A stretch of DNA of 64,000 nt. Source: UBA8190 sp003453695. Lineage in GTDB: Bacteria > Actinomycetota > Acidimicrobiia > Acidimicrobiales > UBA8190. The stretch is taken from assembly GCA_036796975.1 (NCBI GenBank), contig DAIRBY010000003.1, positions 45,089-109,088 of the forward strand. The letters are read 5' to 3'. Shown piece by piece: positions 16,534 through 24,163 of the stretch. The notes under the pieces are model-generated. The model had not been told where the DNA came from. It worked only from the letters and a program-made list of their open reading frames with translations, and did no database searches. The position numbers and the translations under genes were made by a program. Numbering within the stretch: the first letter of the stretch is position 1; every line of letters begins with the position of its first letter.

Positions 16534-17025
16534 GTGACCGAGGACGCCACGCACCTCACGCGTGCCACCTACGAACGCCTCCAGACCGAGCTCGAGGACC
16601 TCACCACGAGGGGACGGGTGGAGATCGCCCGGGCCATCGAAGCGGCCCGGGCCCTCGGAGACCTGTCCGAGAACGGCGACTACCACGCCGCCAAGGACAC
16701 CCAGGGGAAGATGGAGGCCCGCATCCGCCAGCTCCAGGCCACGCTGTCCCGGGCCCAGGTGGTGGAGGAAGGGACGAGGTCGGCCCCGGGCACGGTGGCG
16801 GCCGGGTCGGTAGTGGCCATCCGCTACGAGGGCGACGACGACGTCGAGCGGTTCCTCGTTGGCTCGATCGAGGAGCGCCACGACGAGTTGAACGTGGTCT
16901 CCCCGGGGTCGCCTCTGGGCCAGGCGCTCCTCGGCCGCAGCTCGGGTGCCACGGTGGAGTTCGAGGCGCCCGGCGGCAAGCTGCGGGTGGAGATCGTCGA
17001 GGTGTCGGGCCAGGGGTCGGGGTGA
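16534..17025 (+). CDS. greA: Transcription elongation factor GreA
   Basis: A 163-residue GreA/GreB-family protein. The N-terminal coiled coil contains GDLSENGDYHAAKD, the acidic tip that reaches into the RNA polymerase secondary channel and stimulates cleavage of backtracked RNA. The C-terminal domain is the FKBP-like polymerase-binding fold. I choose the GTG at 16534 because TAGCCT lies six bases before it, which fits a leaderless mRNA; a TTG two codons upstream is in frame. Its stop overlaps the leuC start (GTGA), so it is co-translated with leuC-leuD, an unusual partner for leucine genes. Confidence 0.92.
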   Translation: MTEDATHLTRATYERLQTELEDLTTRGRVEIARAIEAARALGDLSENGDYHAAKDTQGKMEARIRQLQATLSRAQVVEEGTRSAPGTVAAGSVVAIRYEGDDDVERFLVGSIEERHDELNVVSPGSPLGQALLGRSSGATVEFEAPGGKLRVEIVEVSGQGSG

Positions 17026-18515
17026 GCCGCACCGCGGCCGGGCCCCGCACCCGCACCGAGCAGGGCACCGGCACCGGGGAGGGCACGGAGCCTCGCAATC
17101 TCAGCGAGCCCCGCACCCTCAGCGAGAAGGTGTGGGACCGCCACGTGGTGCGTCACGCCGTCGGCGAGCCGGACCTGCTCTTCGTCGACCTGCACCTCGT
17201 GCACGAGGTGACGTCTCCGCAGGCCTTCGACGGCTTGCGCCTGTCCGGGCGCCGGGTCCGTCACCCCGAGCTCACCGTCGCCACCGCCGACCACAACGTG
17301 CCGACCACCGGTATGGACAAGCCGCTGTCCGACCCCATCTCGGCACGTCAGCTCGAGGTCCTCGCCGCCAACTGCGCCGCGTTCGGGATCACCTGCTACC
17401 CGATGGGACATGCCAATCAGGGCATCGTCCACATCATCGGGCCGGAGCTCGGCCTCACCCTTCCCGGCATGACGGTGGTGTGCGGCGACAGCCACACCTC
17501 GACCCATGGCGCCTTTGGCGCCCTCGCCTTCGGGATCGGGACGTCGGAGGTGGAGCACGTGCTCGCCACCCAGACCCTGCCGCAGGCCCGCCCTGCCACC
17601 ATGGCCATCGAGATCGAGGGCGCGCTCCCGCTCGGCTGCACGGCCAAGGACCTCGTCCTCCACATCATCGGCAGGATCGGGACCGGCGGCGGGATCGGTC
17701 ACGTCATCGAGTACCGAGGCGAGGCCGTCCGGAGCCTGTCGATGGAAGGCCGGATGACCGTCTGCAACATGTCGATCGAGGCGGGCGCCCGCGCTGGGAT
17801 GGTGGCCCCCGACGACACCACGTTGGCCTACCTGGAGGGCCGGCCCCATGCGCCGAAGGGCCGGGCCTGGGACACGGCGCTCGACGACTGGGCCCGGCTC
17901 GTGACCGACGAGGACGCATCGTTCGACAAGGTGGTCCACATCGACGTCTCGAGGTTGCGGCCACATGTCACCTGGGGCACCAATCCCGGGCACGTAGTGA
18001 GCATCGAAGGGTCGGTCCCCTCCCCCGACGAGATGGCCGAGCCCGCCGAACGGGAAGCGGCCGAGCGGGCGCTCAAGTACATGGGCTTGCGAGCCGGCAC
18101 GCCCATGCGCGACGTCGCCGTGGACACGGTGTTCATCGGGTCGTGCACCAACTCCCGTATCGAGGACCTCCGCGAGGCTGCCGCGGTGCTTGAAGGACGA
18201 CGGGTGCGAGCCGGGTTACGGGCGCTGGTCGTACCGGGGTCGCACCGGGTCAAGGCGGAAGCCGAGGCCGAAGGGATCGACAAGGTGTTCGAGGCCGCCG
18301 GTTTCGAGTGGCGCGAGCCCGGATGCTCGATGTGCCTGGCCATGAACCCCGACAAGCTCGCCCCCGGCGAGCGCTGCGCGTCGACGTCCAACCGCAACTT
18401 CGAGGGTCGCCAGGGCCGGGGTGGTCGGACCCACCTCGTATCGCCGGCGGTCGCCGCCGCCACCGCCGTCGCAGGTCACCTCGCCACCCCGCAGGACCTG
18501 GAGGGCGGATCGTGA
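17022..18515 (+). CDS. leuC: 3-isopropylmalate dehydratase large subunit
   Basis: The 497-residue product is an aconitase-family subunit with the 4Fe-4S cysteines in FIGSCTNSR and CSMCLAMNPD. VCGDSHTSTHGAFGALAFGIGTSE is the aconitase signature. With LeuD it isomerises 2- to 3-isopropylmalate and, in this organism, probably also citramalate to methylmalate. The first 30 residues are a Thr/Glu/Arg-rich extension before LSEKVWDRHVV, where most homologues begin. The GTG start overlaps the greA stop, and the leuC stop overlaps the leuD start, both as GTGA. Confidence 0.96.
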   Translation: MSRTAAGPRTRTEQGTGTGEGTEPRNLSEPRTLSEKVWDRHVVRHAVGEPDLLFVDLHLVHEVTSPQAFDGLRLSGRRVRHPELTVATADHNVPTTGMDKPLSDPISARQLEVLAANCAAFGITCYPMGHANQGIVHIIGPELGLTLPGMTVVCGDSHTSTHGAFGALAFGIGTSEVEHVLATQTLPQARPATMAIEIEGALPLGCTAKDLVLHIIGRIGTGGGIGHVIEYRGEAVRSLSMEGRMTVCNMSIEAGARAGMVAPDDTTLAYLEGRPHAPKGRAWDTALDDWARLVTDEDASFDKVVHIDVSRLRPHVTWGTNPGHVVSIEGSVPSPDEMAEPAEREAAERALKYMGLRAGTPMRDVAVDTVFIGSCTNSRIEDLREAAAVLEGRRVRAGLRALVVPGSHRVKAEAEAEGIDKVFEAAGFEWREPGCSMCLAMNPDKLAPGERCASTSNRNFEGRQGRGGRTHLVSPAVAAATAVAGHLATPQDLEGGS

Positions 18516-19168
18516 AAGCCGTGCAGGTGGTGACCGGACGCGCTGTGCCCCTCGAGCGCTCCGACGTCGACACCGATCAGATCATCCCGTCCGACTGGTT
18601 GAAACGGGTCGAGCGTACAGGCTTCGGCGCCGGCCTCTTCGCCGAATGGCGCGACGACAGGGCCTTCGTCTTGAACGACGAACGATACGCAGGTGCGACC
18701 ATCCTGGTGGCCGGGCCCAACTTCGGCACGGGCTCGTCGCGCGAGCACGCCGTGTGGGCGCTCATGGATTACGGCTTTCAAGCCGTGGTGTCGCCGCGCT
18801 TCGGGGACATCTTCCGCAACAACGCCACCAAGCAGGGGCTGGTGGCGGTGGCGGTGGAGGCGGAGCTCGGGGAGGCGCTCCTGCGGGCGGTATGCGACGA
18901 CCCGTCCACCGAGATCACCATCGACGTGGCGCGGGGCACCATCGAGGCCCCTTCTGCCGGCTTGGCGGGGAGCTTTCCCATGGACGACTTCGACCGGGAG
19001 CGTCTCGTCAACGGCTGGGACGACATCGGCCTGACCCTTCGCCATGAGAAGGACATCGAGCGCTACGAGTCAGGGCGCGCCACATGGCTGCCCTCCGCCG
19101 CCGGAACGGCCGGAGCGGTCGGAACGGCCGGCGCGGTCGGAACGGCCCGAACGGCCAGCCCCACCTGA
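18512..19168 (+). CDS. leuD: 3-isopropylmalate dehydratase small subunit
   Basis: A 218-residue swivel-domain subunit of isopropylmalate dehydratase. DVDTDQIIPSDWLKR is the characteristic N-terminal motif, and GPNFGTGSSREHAVWAL is the substrate-binding loop. It completes the active site of LeuC. The last 20 or so residues are a low-complexity Ala/Gly/Val/Thr tail from an 18-bp repeat, beyond the normal end of the family. It ends 12 bases from the convergent leuA gene. Confidence 0.95.
   Translation: MKAVQVVTGRAVPLERSDVDTDQIIPSDWLKRVERTGFGAGLFAEWRDDRAFVLNDERYAGATILVAGPNFGTGSSREHAVWALMDYGFQAVVSPRFGDIFRNNATKQGLVAVAVEAELGEALLRAVCDDPSTEITIDVARGTIEAPSAGLAGSFPMDDFDRERLVNGWDDIGLTLRHEKDIERYESGRATWLPSAAGTAGAVGTAGAVGTARTASPT
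19103..19156. repeat. 18-bp tandem repeat at the 3' end of leuD
   Basis: Three copies of an 18-base unit (GGAACGGCCGGAGCGGTC and two variants) encode the Gly-Thr-Ala-Gly-Ala-Val repeats of the LeuD tail. The period is a multiple of three. Confidence 0.9.
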
Positions 19169-19180
19169 AGAACCTCGGGG

Positions 19181-20794
19181 TTAGGGCCCGATCTCGACCT
19201 GACGCTGCTCGTTGCGGGCCCGGATCCGCACCAGCCGGTTGACGGCGGCCAGATACGCACGGGCCGAGGCCTCGACCACGTCGGTCGACACCCCCCGGCC
19301 CGACACCTTGACCCCGTCGGCCTCGAGCTGAACCACCACATCGCCCAGGGCGTCCACGCCGCCGGTCACCGAGGACACGGTGAAGCCGATCAGCCTGGAC
19401 TGGACACCGGTCGCCTGTCGGATGGAGCTGCAGGCGGCGTCGATCATGCCGTTCCCCTCAGACGACGCTTCGATCTTGTCGCCGGATCGGCTCACGACCA
19501 CGCGCGCCCGGGGCATGCCGACGGTTCCGCCGGAGACCTCGAGTGACTCAAGGTGGAAGCCCTCGACCATGTCCTGTCCGAGCTCCTCGGCCACGATGGC
19601 CTCGATGTCGGCCTCGGTGATCTCCACCTTGCGATCGGCGAGCTCCTTGAACCTGGTGAACGCCTGGTTGAGGGCGTCGCCCTGGACATGGAGTCCCATC
19701 TTCTCCAGGGAGTCCGAGAAGGCGTGACGCCCGGAGTGCTTGCCCAACACGATCTGCCGGCCGACCTGACCGACCGAGGCGGCGTCGATGATCTCGTAAG
19801 TGGAGCGGTCCATGAGCACGCCGTGCTGGTGGATCCCCGACTCGTGGGCAAAGGCGTTCCTTCCCACCACGGCCTTGTTGTACTGCACGGGATACCCGGT
19901 GAGCCGGGCCACGAGGCGCGAGGCGCGTGCCAGCTCCTCGGTGCGCACGGTGGTGGTGACGCCGGGGAATTGGTCGCCTCGGATGAGGAGCGCCATCACC
20001 ACCTCTTCCAGGGCGGCGTTGCCGGCGCGCTCGCCCAACCCGTTCACGCACACCTCCACCTGCCGGGCTCCGGCCTGCACACCCGCCAGCGTGTTGGCCG
20101 TCGCCAGGCCGAGGTCGTTGTGGCAGTGGGTGGACAGCACGTAGTCGCCGGGAACTTGACGGCGGACGTGCTGGATCAGGGCGCCGAAGTCCCAGGGGAT
20201 CCCGTAGCCGACGGTGTCGGGGATGTTGAGGGTGGTGGCGCCCGCCTCCACGGCAGCGGCCAGCACCTCGAGCATGAAGTCCAGCGGCGTCCGTGTGGCG
20301 TCCTGCGGGCTGAACTCGACGTCGTCGGTGTGCTCCCTGGCGCGGCCCACCCCGGCGCGGGTCTCGGCCAGCACCTGGGCCTGGGTCATCTTGAGCATGT
20401 GCTCCATGTGCTGGGGGCTGGTCGAGATGAACACATGGATGCGCGCCCGGGCCGCATCCTCGAGGGCCTCCCAGCACCTGTCGACGTCGGCGATGTGGGT
20501 GCGCGACAACCCGCAGATGGCCGGAGCGCCCGCTTGGTTGCCCACGCTGCGGGCGATGGCCTGCACCGCCTCGAAGTCACCCTGGCTGGCGACGGGGAAC
20601 CCGGCCTCGATGTAGTCGACCCCCACCCGGGCCAGCTGCTCGGCGATCTCCAACTTCTCGGCGGCGTCGAGCGAGATCCCCGGCGACTGCTCACCGTCAC
20701 GCAGGGTCGTGTCGAACACCACCAGGTGTCCGGGGTCGCCGGCGCCCGGCCACGCTCGTTCGCCGTCCCGCTCATCTGGGTTCTGCGTCGTCAC
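19181..20794 (-). CDS. leuA: 2-isopropylmalate synthase
   Basis: A 537-residue long-type (LeuA1-like) isopropylmalate synthase. VVFDTTLRDGEQSPG carries the catalytic Arg and metal-binding Asp, YVLSTHCHNDLGLATAN the metal-binding His-x-His, and CVNGLGERAGNAALEE follows. The C-terminal third is the leucine-feedback regulatory domain (DALGDVVVQLEADG). It condenses 2-ketoisovalerate with acetyl-CoA, the committed step of leucine synthesis. I use the GTG at 20794 with GAGGAC seven bases upstream, since the frame further upstream runs into the leader. Expression is probably set by the Leu-codon attenuator in front and enzyme activity by leucine. Confidence 0.95.
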   Translation of the reverse strand: MTTQNPDERDGERAWPGAGDPGHLVVFDTTLRDGEQSPGISLDAAEKLEIAEQLARVGVDYIEAGFPVASQGDFEAVQAIARSVGNQAGAPAICGLSRTHIADVDRCWEALEDAARARIHVFISTSPQHMEHMLKMTQAQVLAETRAGVGRAREHTDDVEFSPQDATRTPLDFMLEVLAAAVEAGATTLNIPDTVGYGIPWDFGALIQHVRRQVPGDYVLSTHCHNDLGLATANTLAGVQAGARQVEVCVNGLGERAGNAALEEVVMALLIRGDQFPGVTTTVRTEELARASRLVARLTGYPVQYNKAVVGRNAFAHESGIHQHGVLMDRSTYEIIDAASVGQVGRQIVLGKHSGRHAFSDSLEKMGLHVQGDALNQAFTRFKELADRKVEITEADIEAIVAEELGQDMVEGFHLESLEVSGGTVGMPRARVVVSRSGDKIEASSEGNGMIDAACSSIRQATGVQSRLIGFTVSSVTGGVDALGDVVVQLEADGVKVSGRGVSTDVVEASARAYLAAVNRLVRIRARNEQRQVEIGP

Positions 20795-20869
20795 GGTTCG
20801 TCCTCGCTCTCGGGCAATGCCTCGTCTTCCCAGCTCGTGCGCTGCTTCCCGTCGCGGCGCGGCCAACAG

Positions 20870-20898
20870 AAAACCCCCTGGCCCGGAGGCTCAGGGGG
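20870..20898 (-). terminator. Attenuator terminator hairpin of the leuA leader
   Basis: On the minus strand CCCCCTG pairs with CAGGGGG; inside, GCC and GGC pair around TCCG with one bulged A, giving about ten pairs, followed directly by TTTT. It lies about 75 bases before the leuA start and after the leader peptide. CAGGG inside the leader reading frame could pair with the CCCTG of the first arm as an antiterminator, but this is only a suggestion. Confidence 0.85.
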
Positions 20899-20902
20899 CG
20901 GT

Positions 20903-20928
20903 CGGCGAGCGCGATGTGGCGCTCGCCG
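20903..20928 (-). promoter_or_regulatory. leuA leader pause hairpin
   Basis: CGGCGAGCG and CGCTCGCCG form a perfect 9-bp stem beginning at the base right after the leader-peptide stop codon. This is the same arrangement as in the leuB and ilvB leaders. Confidence 0.8.
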
Positions 20929-20970
20929 TCAGGTAAGCAGCAGGCCCTGGGTCGAAAGAAGCTCGCGCAT
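20929..20970 (-). CDS. leuA leader peptide (MRELLSTQGLLLT)
   Basis: A 13-residue frame with five leucine codons (CTT CTT, then CTG CTG CTT) just before its stop. An in-frame ATG two codons earlier (20976) would give MIMRELLSTQGLLLT and is the better placed for a leaderless start, lying five bases after the -10 box. Leader peptides with runs of leucine control leuA in other bacteria by attenuation. The stop codon abuts a hairpin and then a terminator, so leucine starvation should stall the ribosome and allow read-through into leuA. Confidence 0.85.
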   Translation of the reverse strand: MRELLSTQGLLLT

Positions 20971-20981
20971 GATCATCCTCT

Positions 20982-21010
20982 ATGCTGGCAAACCTCACCC
21001 GATCGGTCAA
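20982..21010 (-). promoter_or_regulatory. Promoter of leuA
   Basis: TTGACC (21005-21010) and CAGCAT (20982-20987) on the minus strand are 17 bases apart, with the first leader ATG five bases after the -10. On the plus strand the same bases read TATGCT (20981-20986), a possible -10 for the divergent small gene at 21025, so the two promoters would overlap. Confidence 0.65.
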
Positions 21011-21024
21011 GAGGAGCCGGTTCC

Positions 21025-21276
21025 ATGATCCGACGACTGCTGCGCTGGCTGGTGCGTCTCGCCGTCCGAGCGGCGGTGATGGCGGCGGTGGTCGCCGCCA
21101 TCCGCGCCGTCCTGGGCCGCGCCGCCGGAGAACCGGGTGTGTCCGCCGGGGCCGGGAGAAGCGTGCCCATGAGCCTCGACAGCTGGCCTGCCGTCCCGCA
21201 GGCGCCGGCTCGCAACGAGGCGCCGGCACCTGCCGCTTCGTCCTCGGACGACGGCGGCGACCCTCCAGGCGCGTAG
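21025..21276 (+). CDS. Small Arg/Ala-rich membrane-associated protein
   Basis: An 83-residue product. Residues 1-30 are an amphipathic to hydrophobic Arg/Leu/Ala/Val segment (MIRRLLRWLVRLAVRAAVMA and on), likely one membrane helix or membrane anchor, followed by a Pro/Ala/Ser-rich tail. The ATG is preceded by GAGGAG at good spacing, which supports a real gene. It is divergent from leuA and shares its promoter region. I recognise no family, and its function is unknown. Confidence 0.6.
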   Translation: MIRRLLRWLVRLAVRAAVMAAVVAAIRAVLGRAAGEPGVSAGAGRSVPMSLDSWPAVPQAPARNEAPAPAASSSDDGGDPPGA

Positions 21277-21325
21277 CCGCCGGCTCCGGAGGCCGCGGCC
21301 GGACACACGACGGCTCCGCGGCGCG

Positions 21326-22900
21326 TCAGGCGGACGTGATGCGATGGATGTCGAGGATCCCGTCTGACGCCTGCAGCAGCGTAAAGGTGTCGTCGGGGAC
21401 GTTGCGATCAGTGGTCAACACCATGAGGGCGGTGTTGCCCGACCGAGAGGGGCCCACGGCCATCGACGAAATGGACACGTCCGCCTCGCCGAGGGCGGTG
21501 CCCACGACGCCGATCATCCCGGGACGGTCGTCGTTGCGCACCACCAGCATGTGGGCCGCCGGGGGGACCTCGACCACGTGGTCGTCGACCATCACGATGC
21601 GCGGCTCTGAACGCGGCCCCGAGAGCGTCCCGGCCAAGGAGTGCTCGTCGGCGCGGACCGTCAGCAGGTTCACGTAGTCGCGCGTGGACGACGTGGATGC
21701 CTGGCGCACTTCGAGCCCTCGCTCCTCGGCCAGTTGGGGGGCGTTGACGTAGGAGACCGGCTCCTCGGTGCCGGCGGCGAAGACGCCCTTCAGCACCGCC
21801 AATGTGAGGATCGACGTGTTGGCGCCGGCGAGCCCGCCCTGGTACTCGACTTCGAGGCGGTCGGGGATGCCGTCGTTCAGGCAAGCGAAGAAGCGGCCCA
21901 GCTGCTCCGCCAGGGGGAGGAACGGCCGCACCGTCTCGGACACCTCGGTGGCGGCCACGTTGACGGCGAAGGGGACGAAGTCGCCGGCCAGGGCCAGGTT
22001 CACCTGTTCGGCGATGGTCACGCCCGCCTTGTCCTGCGCCTCGTGGGTCGAGGCGCCGAGATGCGGGGTCACCACCACGTTGGAGAGTGAGAACAGCGGC
22101 GACTCGGTGCACGGCTCGGTGGCGAAGACATCGAGTGCGGCACCGCCCACCTGTCCGGTGCGCAGGGCGTCAGCCAGGGCATCCTCGTCGAGGATGCCAC
22201 CGCGCGCCGCGTTCACGATCCGGATGCCTGGCTTGGCCTTGGCCAGCACGTCGGCGTCGATGAGGCCGGCGGTCTCGGTCGTCTTGGGCAGATGGATCGA
22301 GATGAAGTCCGCCTCGGCCATGAGCTCGTCGAGGTCCATGAGCTCGACACCCATCTGCCTGGCCCGCTCGGGGGCGACATAGGGGTCGTAGGCCACGAGC
22401 CGCATGCCGAAGGCGAGCGCCCGCTGGGCCACCAGGGCACCGATCCGGCCCAGGCCCACGACACCCAACGTCTTGCCGTGCAGCTCGACACCTTCCCACC
22501 TCGATCGCTCCCACTTCCCGGCGATCAACGCCGCGTGGGCCTGGGGGATGTTGCGTGCCTGGGCCAGCAGGAGAGCCACGGCGTGCTCGGCGGCGGAGAG
22601 GATGTTGGACTGCGGCGCGTTGACCACCATCACGCCGCGTCGCGTGGCCGCCTCCACGTCGACGTTGTCGAGCCCGATCCCGGCTCGGCCCACCACAACC
22701 AGGTCTGTGCCGGCGGCCAGAACGTCGTCGGTGACCTGCGTCGCCGAGCGCACGATGAGCGCGTCGGCGCCGCGCACTGCGCCGAGGAGCTGCTCGTGGG
22801 TGAGCTCCAGCTGCACGTCGACCTCGTGGCCGGCGACCCGGAGCAACTCGAGGCCGCGCTCGGCCAGCTTCTCGGGTACGAGGACGCGCGCCACGGTCAC
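21326..22900 (-). CDS. serA: D-3-phosphoglycerate dehydrogenase
   Basis: A 524-residue long-form enzyme, as in mycobacteria. The substrate and NAD domains make up the first 310 residues (GLGRIGALVAQRALAFGMR for NAD; IVNAARGGILDEDALADAL, and GAALDVFATEP before TPHLGASTHEAQ, with the catalytic residues). An intervening domain follows, then a C-terminal ACT domain (MLVVRNDDRPGMIGVVGTALGE) that normally gives serine feedback. It oxidises 3-phosphoglycerate, the first step of serine synthesis. The GTG start overlaps the aminotransferase stop (GTGA), so it is co-expressed with aspC and divergent from serC. Confidence 0.95.
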   Translation of the reverse strand: MTVARVLVPEKLAERGLELLRVAGHEVDVQLELTHEQLLGAVRGADALIVRSATQVTDDVLAAGTDLVVVGRAGIGLDNVDVEAATRRGVMVVNAPQSNILSAAEHAVALLLAQARNIPQAHAALIAGKWERSRWEGVELHGKTLGVVGLGRIGALVAQRALAFGMRLVAYDPYVAPERARQMGVELMDLDELMAEADFISIHLPKTTETAGLIDADVLAKAKPGIRIVNAARGGILDEDALADALRTGQVGGAALDVFATEPCTESPLFSLSNVVVTPHLGASTHEAQDKAGVTIAEQVNLALAGDFVPFAVNVAATEVSETVRPFLPLAEQLGRFFACLNDGIPDRLEVEYQGGLAGANTSILTLAVLKGVFAAGTEEPVSYVNAPQLAEERGLEVRQASTSSTRDYVNLLTVRADEHSLAGTLSGPRSEPRIVMVDDHVVEVPPAAHMLVVRNDDRPGMIGVVGTALGEADVSISSMAVGPSRSGNTALMVLTTDRNVPDDTFTLLQASDGILDIHRITSA

Positions 22901-24153
22901 TCTGCCGAGGCGAACAGCTTGACCAGGCGGCTCACCCCTTCGACGAGAGCGTCGTCGGCGAGGGCATACGACAGGCGCAGGTATCCCGGCGCCCCGAAGG
23001 CTTCGCCGGGAACGACCGCCACCTTGACCTGCTCGAGGGCGACCTCGACCACGTCGAGCGAGCTGTGCACGGTACGGCCGGCCAGGCGACGTCCCAGCAC
23101 GCCGCGCACGGATGGGAAGGCGTAGAACGCTCCTTCCGGCTCCACACACGTCACCCCCGGGCACTCCCGCAGCATCTGGAACATCGTCTGTCGGCGTCGG
23201 TCGAACACGGCGCGCATCTCCGTGACGGCGCCGAGGTCACCGGTCAACGCCGCCAGTGCCGCCTCCTGGGCGACGTTGTCGACGTTGCCGCAGGCGTGGG
23301 ACTGGAAGTTGGTCACCGCCTCGGCCAGGTCGAGCGGCGCGATCAGCCAGCCCACCCGCCAACCGGTCATGGCGTAGGTCTTGGCCACGCCGTTGATGAC
23401 CACGCAGCGCTCGGCCAGCTCGGGCACCACCGCGGGCATCGAGGTGAAGCTCCGCCCGCCGTAGACGAGGTGCTCGTAGATCTCGTCGGTCACGACCCAC
23501 AGGCCTCGCTCAGCGGCCCAGCGTCCGACGGCGACGACCTCGTCCCGGGTGGCGACGGCACCGGTGGGGTTGTTGGGCGACACGAAGAGCAGGGCCTTGG
23601 TGGCGGGCGTGCACGCCTTGTCGAGGGCGTCGACGGTCAGGTGGAAGCCGGCGGCCTCGTCGGTCGCCACAGCGACGGGCACGCCGCCGGCCAGGGCCAC
23701 CGCCTCCGGGTAGGTGGTCCAATACGGCGCCGGGATGAGCACTTCGTCGCCGGGGTCGACGAGCGCCTGGAACGCCTCGTACACGGCCTGCTTGGCCCCG
23801 TTGGTCACGACGACCTGCGACGGGCCGGTCTGCAGTCCTGAGTCGCGCGCCGTCTTTTCGACGATGGCCTCGCGTAGCGACGCCAGGCCCGCCGTGGCCG
23901 TGTAGTGATGGTTGACCGGGCGCCGGCAGGCGTCGGCGGCAGCTTCGACGATGTGGTCGGGCGTGGGGAAGTCCGGCTCGCCCGCCCCGAAGCCGATCAC
24001 GTCCTCGCCGGCGGCGGCCATGGCCTTGGCCTTGGCATCGACGGCCAGGGTGGCAGACGGGCTGACCGAGGCCACGCGCTCGGACACGCGCCCGGCGTCG
24101 GCGGCGCGCGCGGTGTGAGCGGGCGATTCACGCAGGGGGGCCATGCCTGCCAT
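22897..24153 (-). CDS. Class I pyridoxal-phosphate aminotransferase (aspartate aminotransferase type)
   Basis: A 418-residue aspartate aminotransferase of the Ib type. It has SPSATLAVDAKAKAM near the start, FVSPNNPTGAV, VVTDEIYEHLVYGG, the PLP lysine in VINGVAKTYAMTGWRVGW, and the carboxylate-binding arginine near LRLSYALADD. It probably exchanges amino groups between aspartate and glutamate, but broader substrates are common. I use the ATG at 24153; ATG 24144 is possible. The 5' end lies 11 bases from the divergent serC start, so its promoter must lie within serC. Confidence 0.9.
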   Translation of the reverse strand: MAGMAPLRESPAHTARAADAGRVSERVASVSPSATLAVDAKAKAMAAAGEDVIGFGAGEPDFPTPDHIVEAAADACRRPVNHHYTATAGLASLREAIVEKTARDSGLQTGPSQVVVTNGAKQAVYEAFQALVDPGDEVLIPAPYWTTYPEAVALAGGVPVAVATDEAAGFHLTVDALDKACTPATKALLFVSPNNPTGAVATRDEVVAVGRWAAERGLWVVTDEIYEHLVYGGRSFTSMPAVVPELAERCVVINGVAKTYAMTGWRVGWLIAPLDLAEAVTNFQSHACGNVDNVAQEAALAALTGDLGAVTEMRAVFDRRRQTMFQMLRECPGVTCVEPEGAFYAFPSVRGVLGRRLAGRTVHSSLDVVEVALEQVKVAVVPGEAFGAPGYLRLSYALADDALVEGVSRLVKLFASAE

Positions 24154-24163
24154 GCTTGCACAC

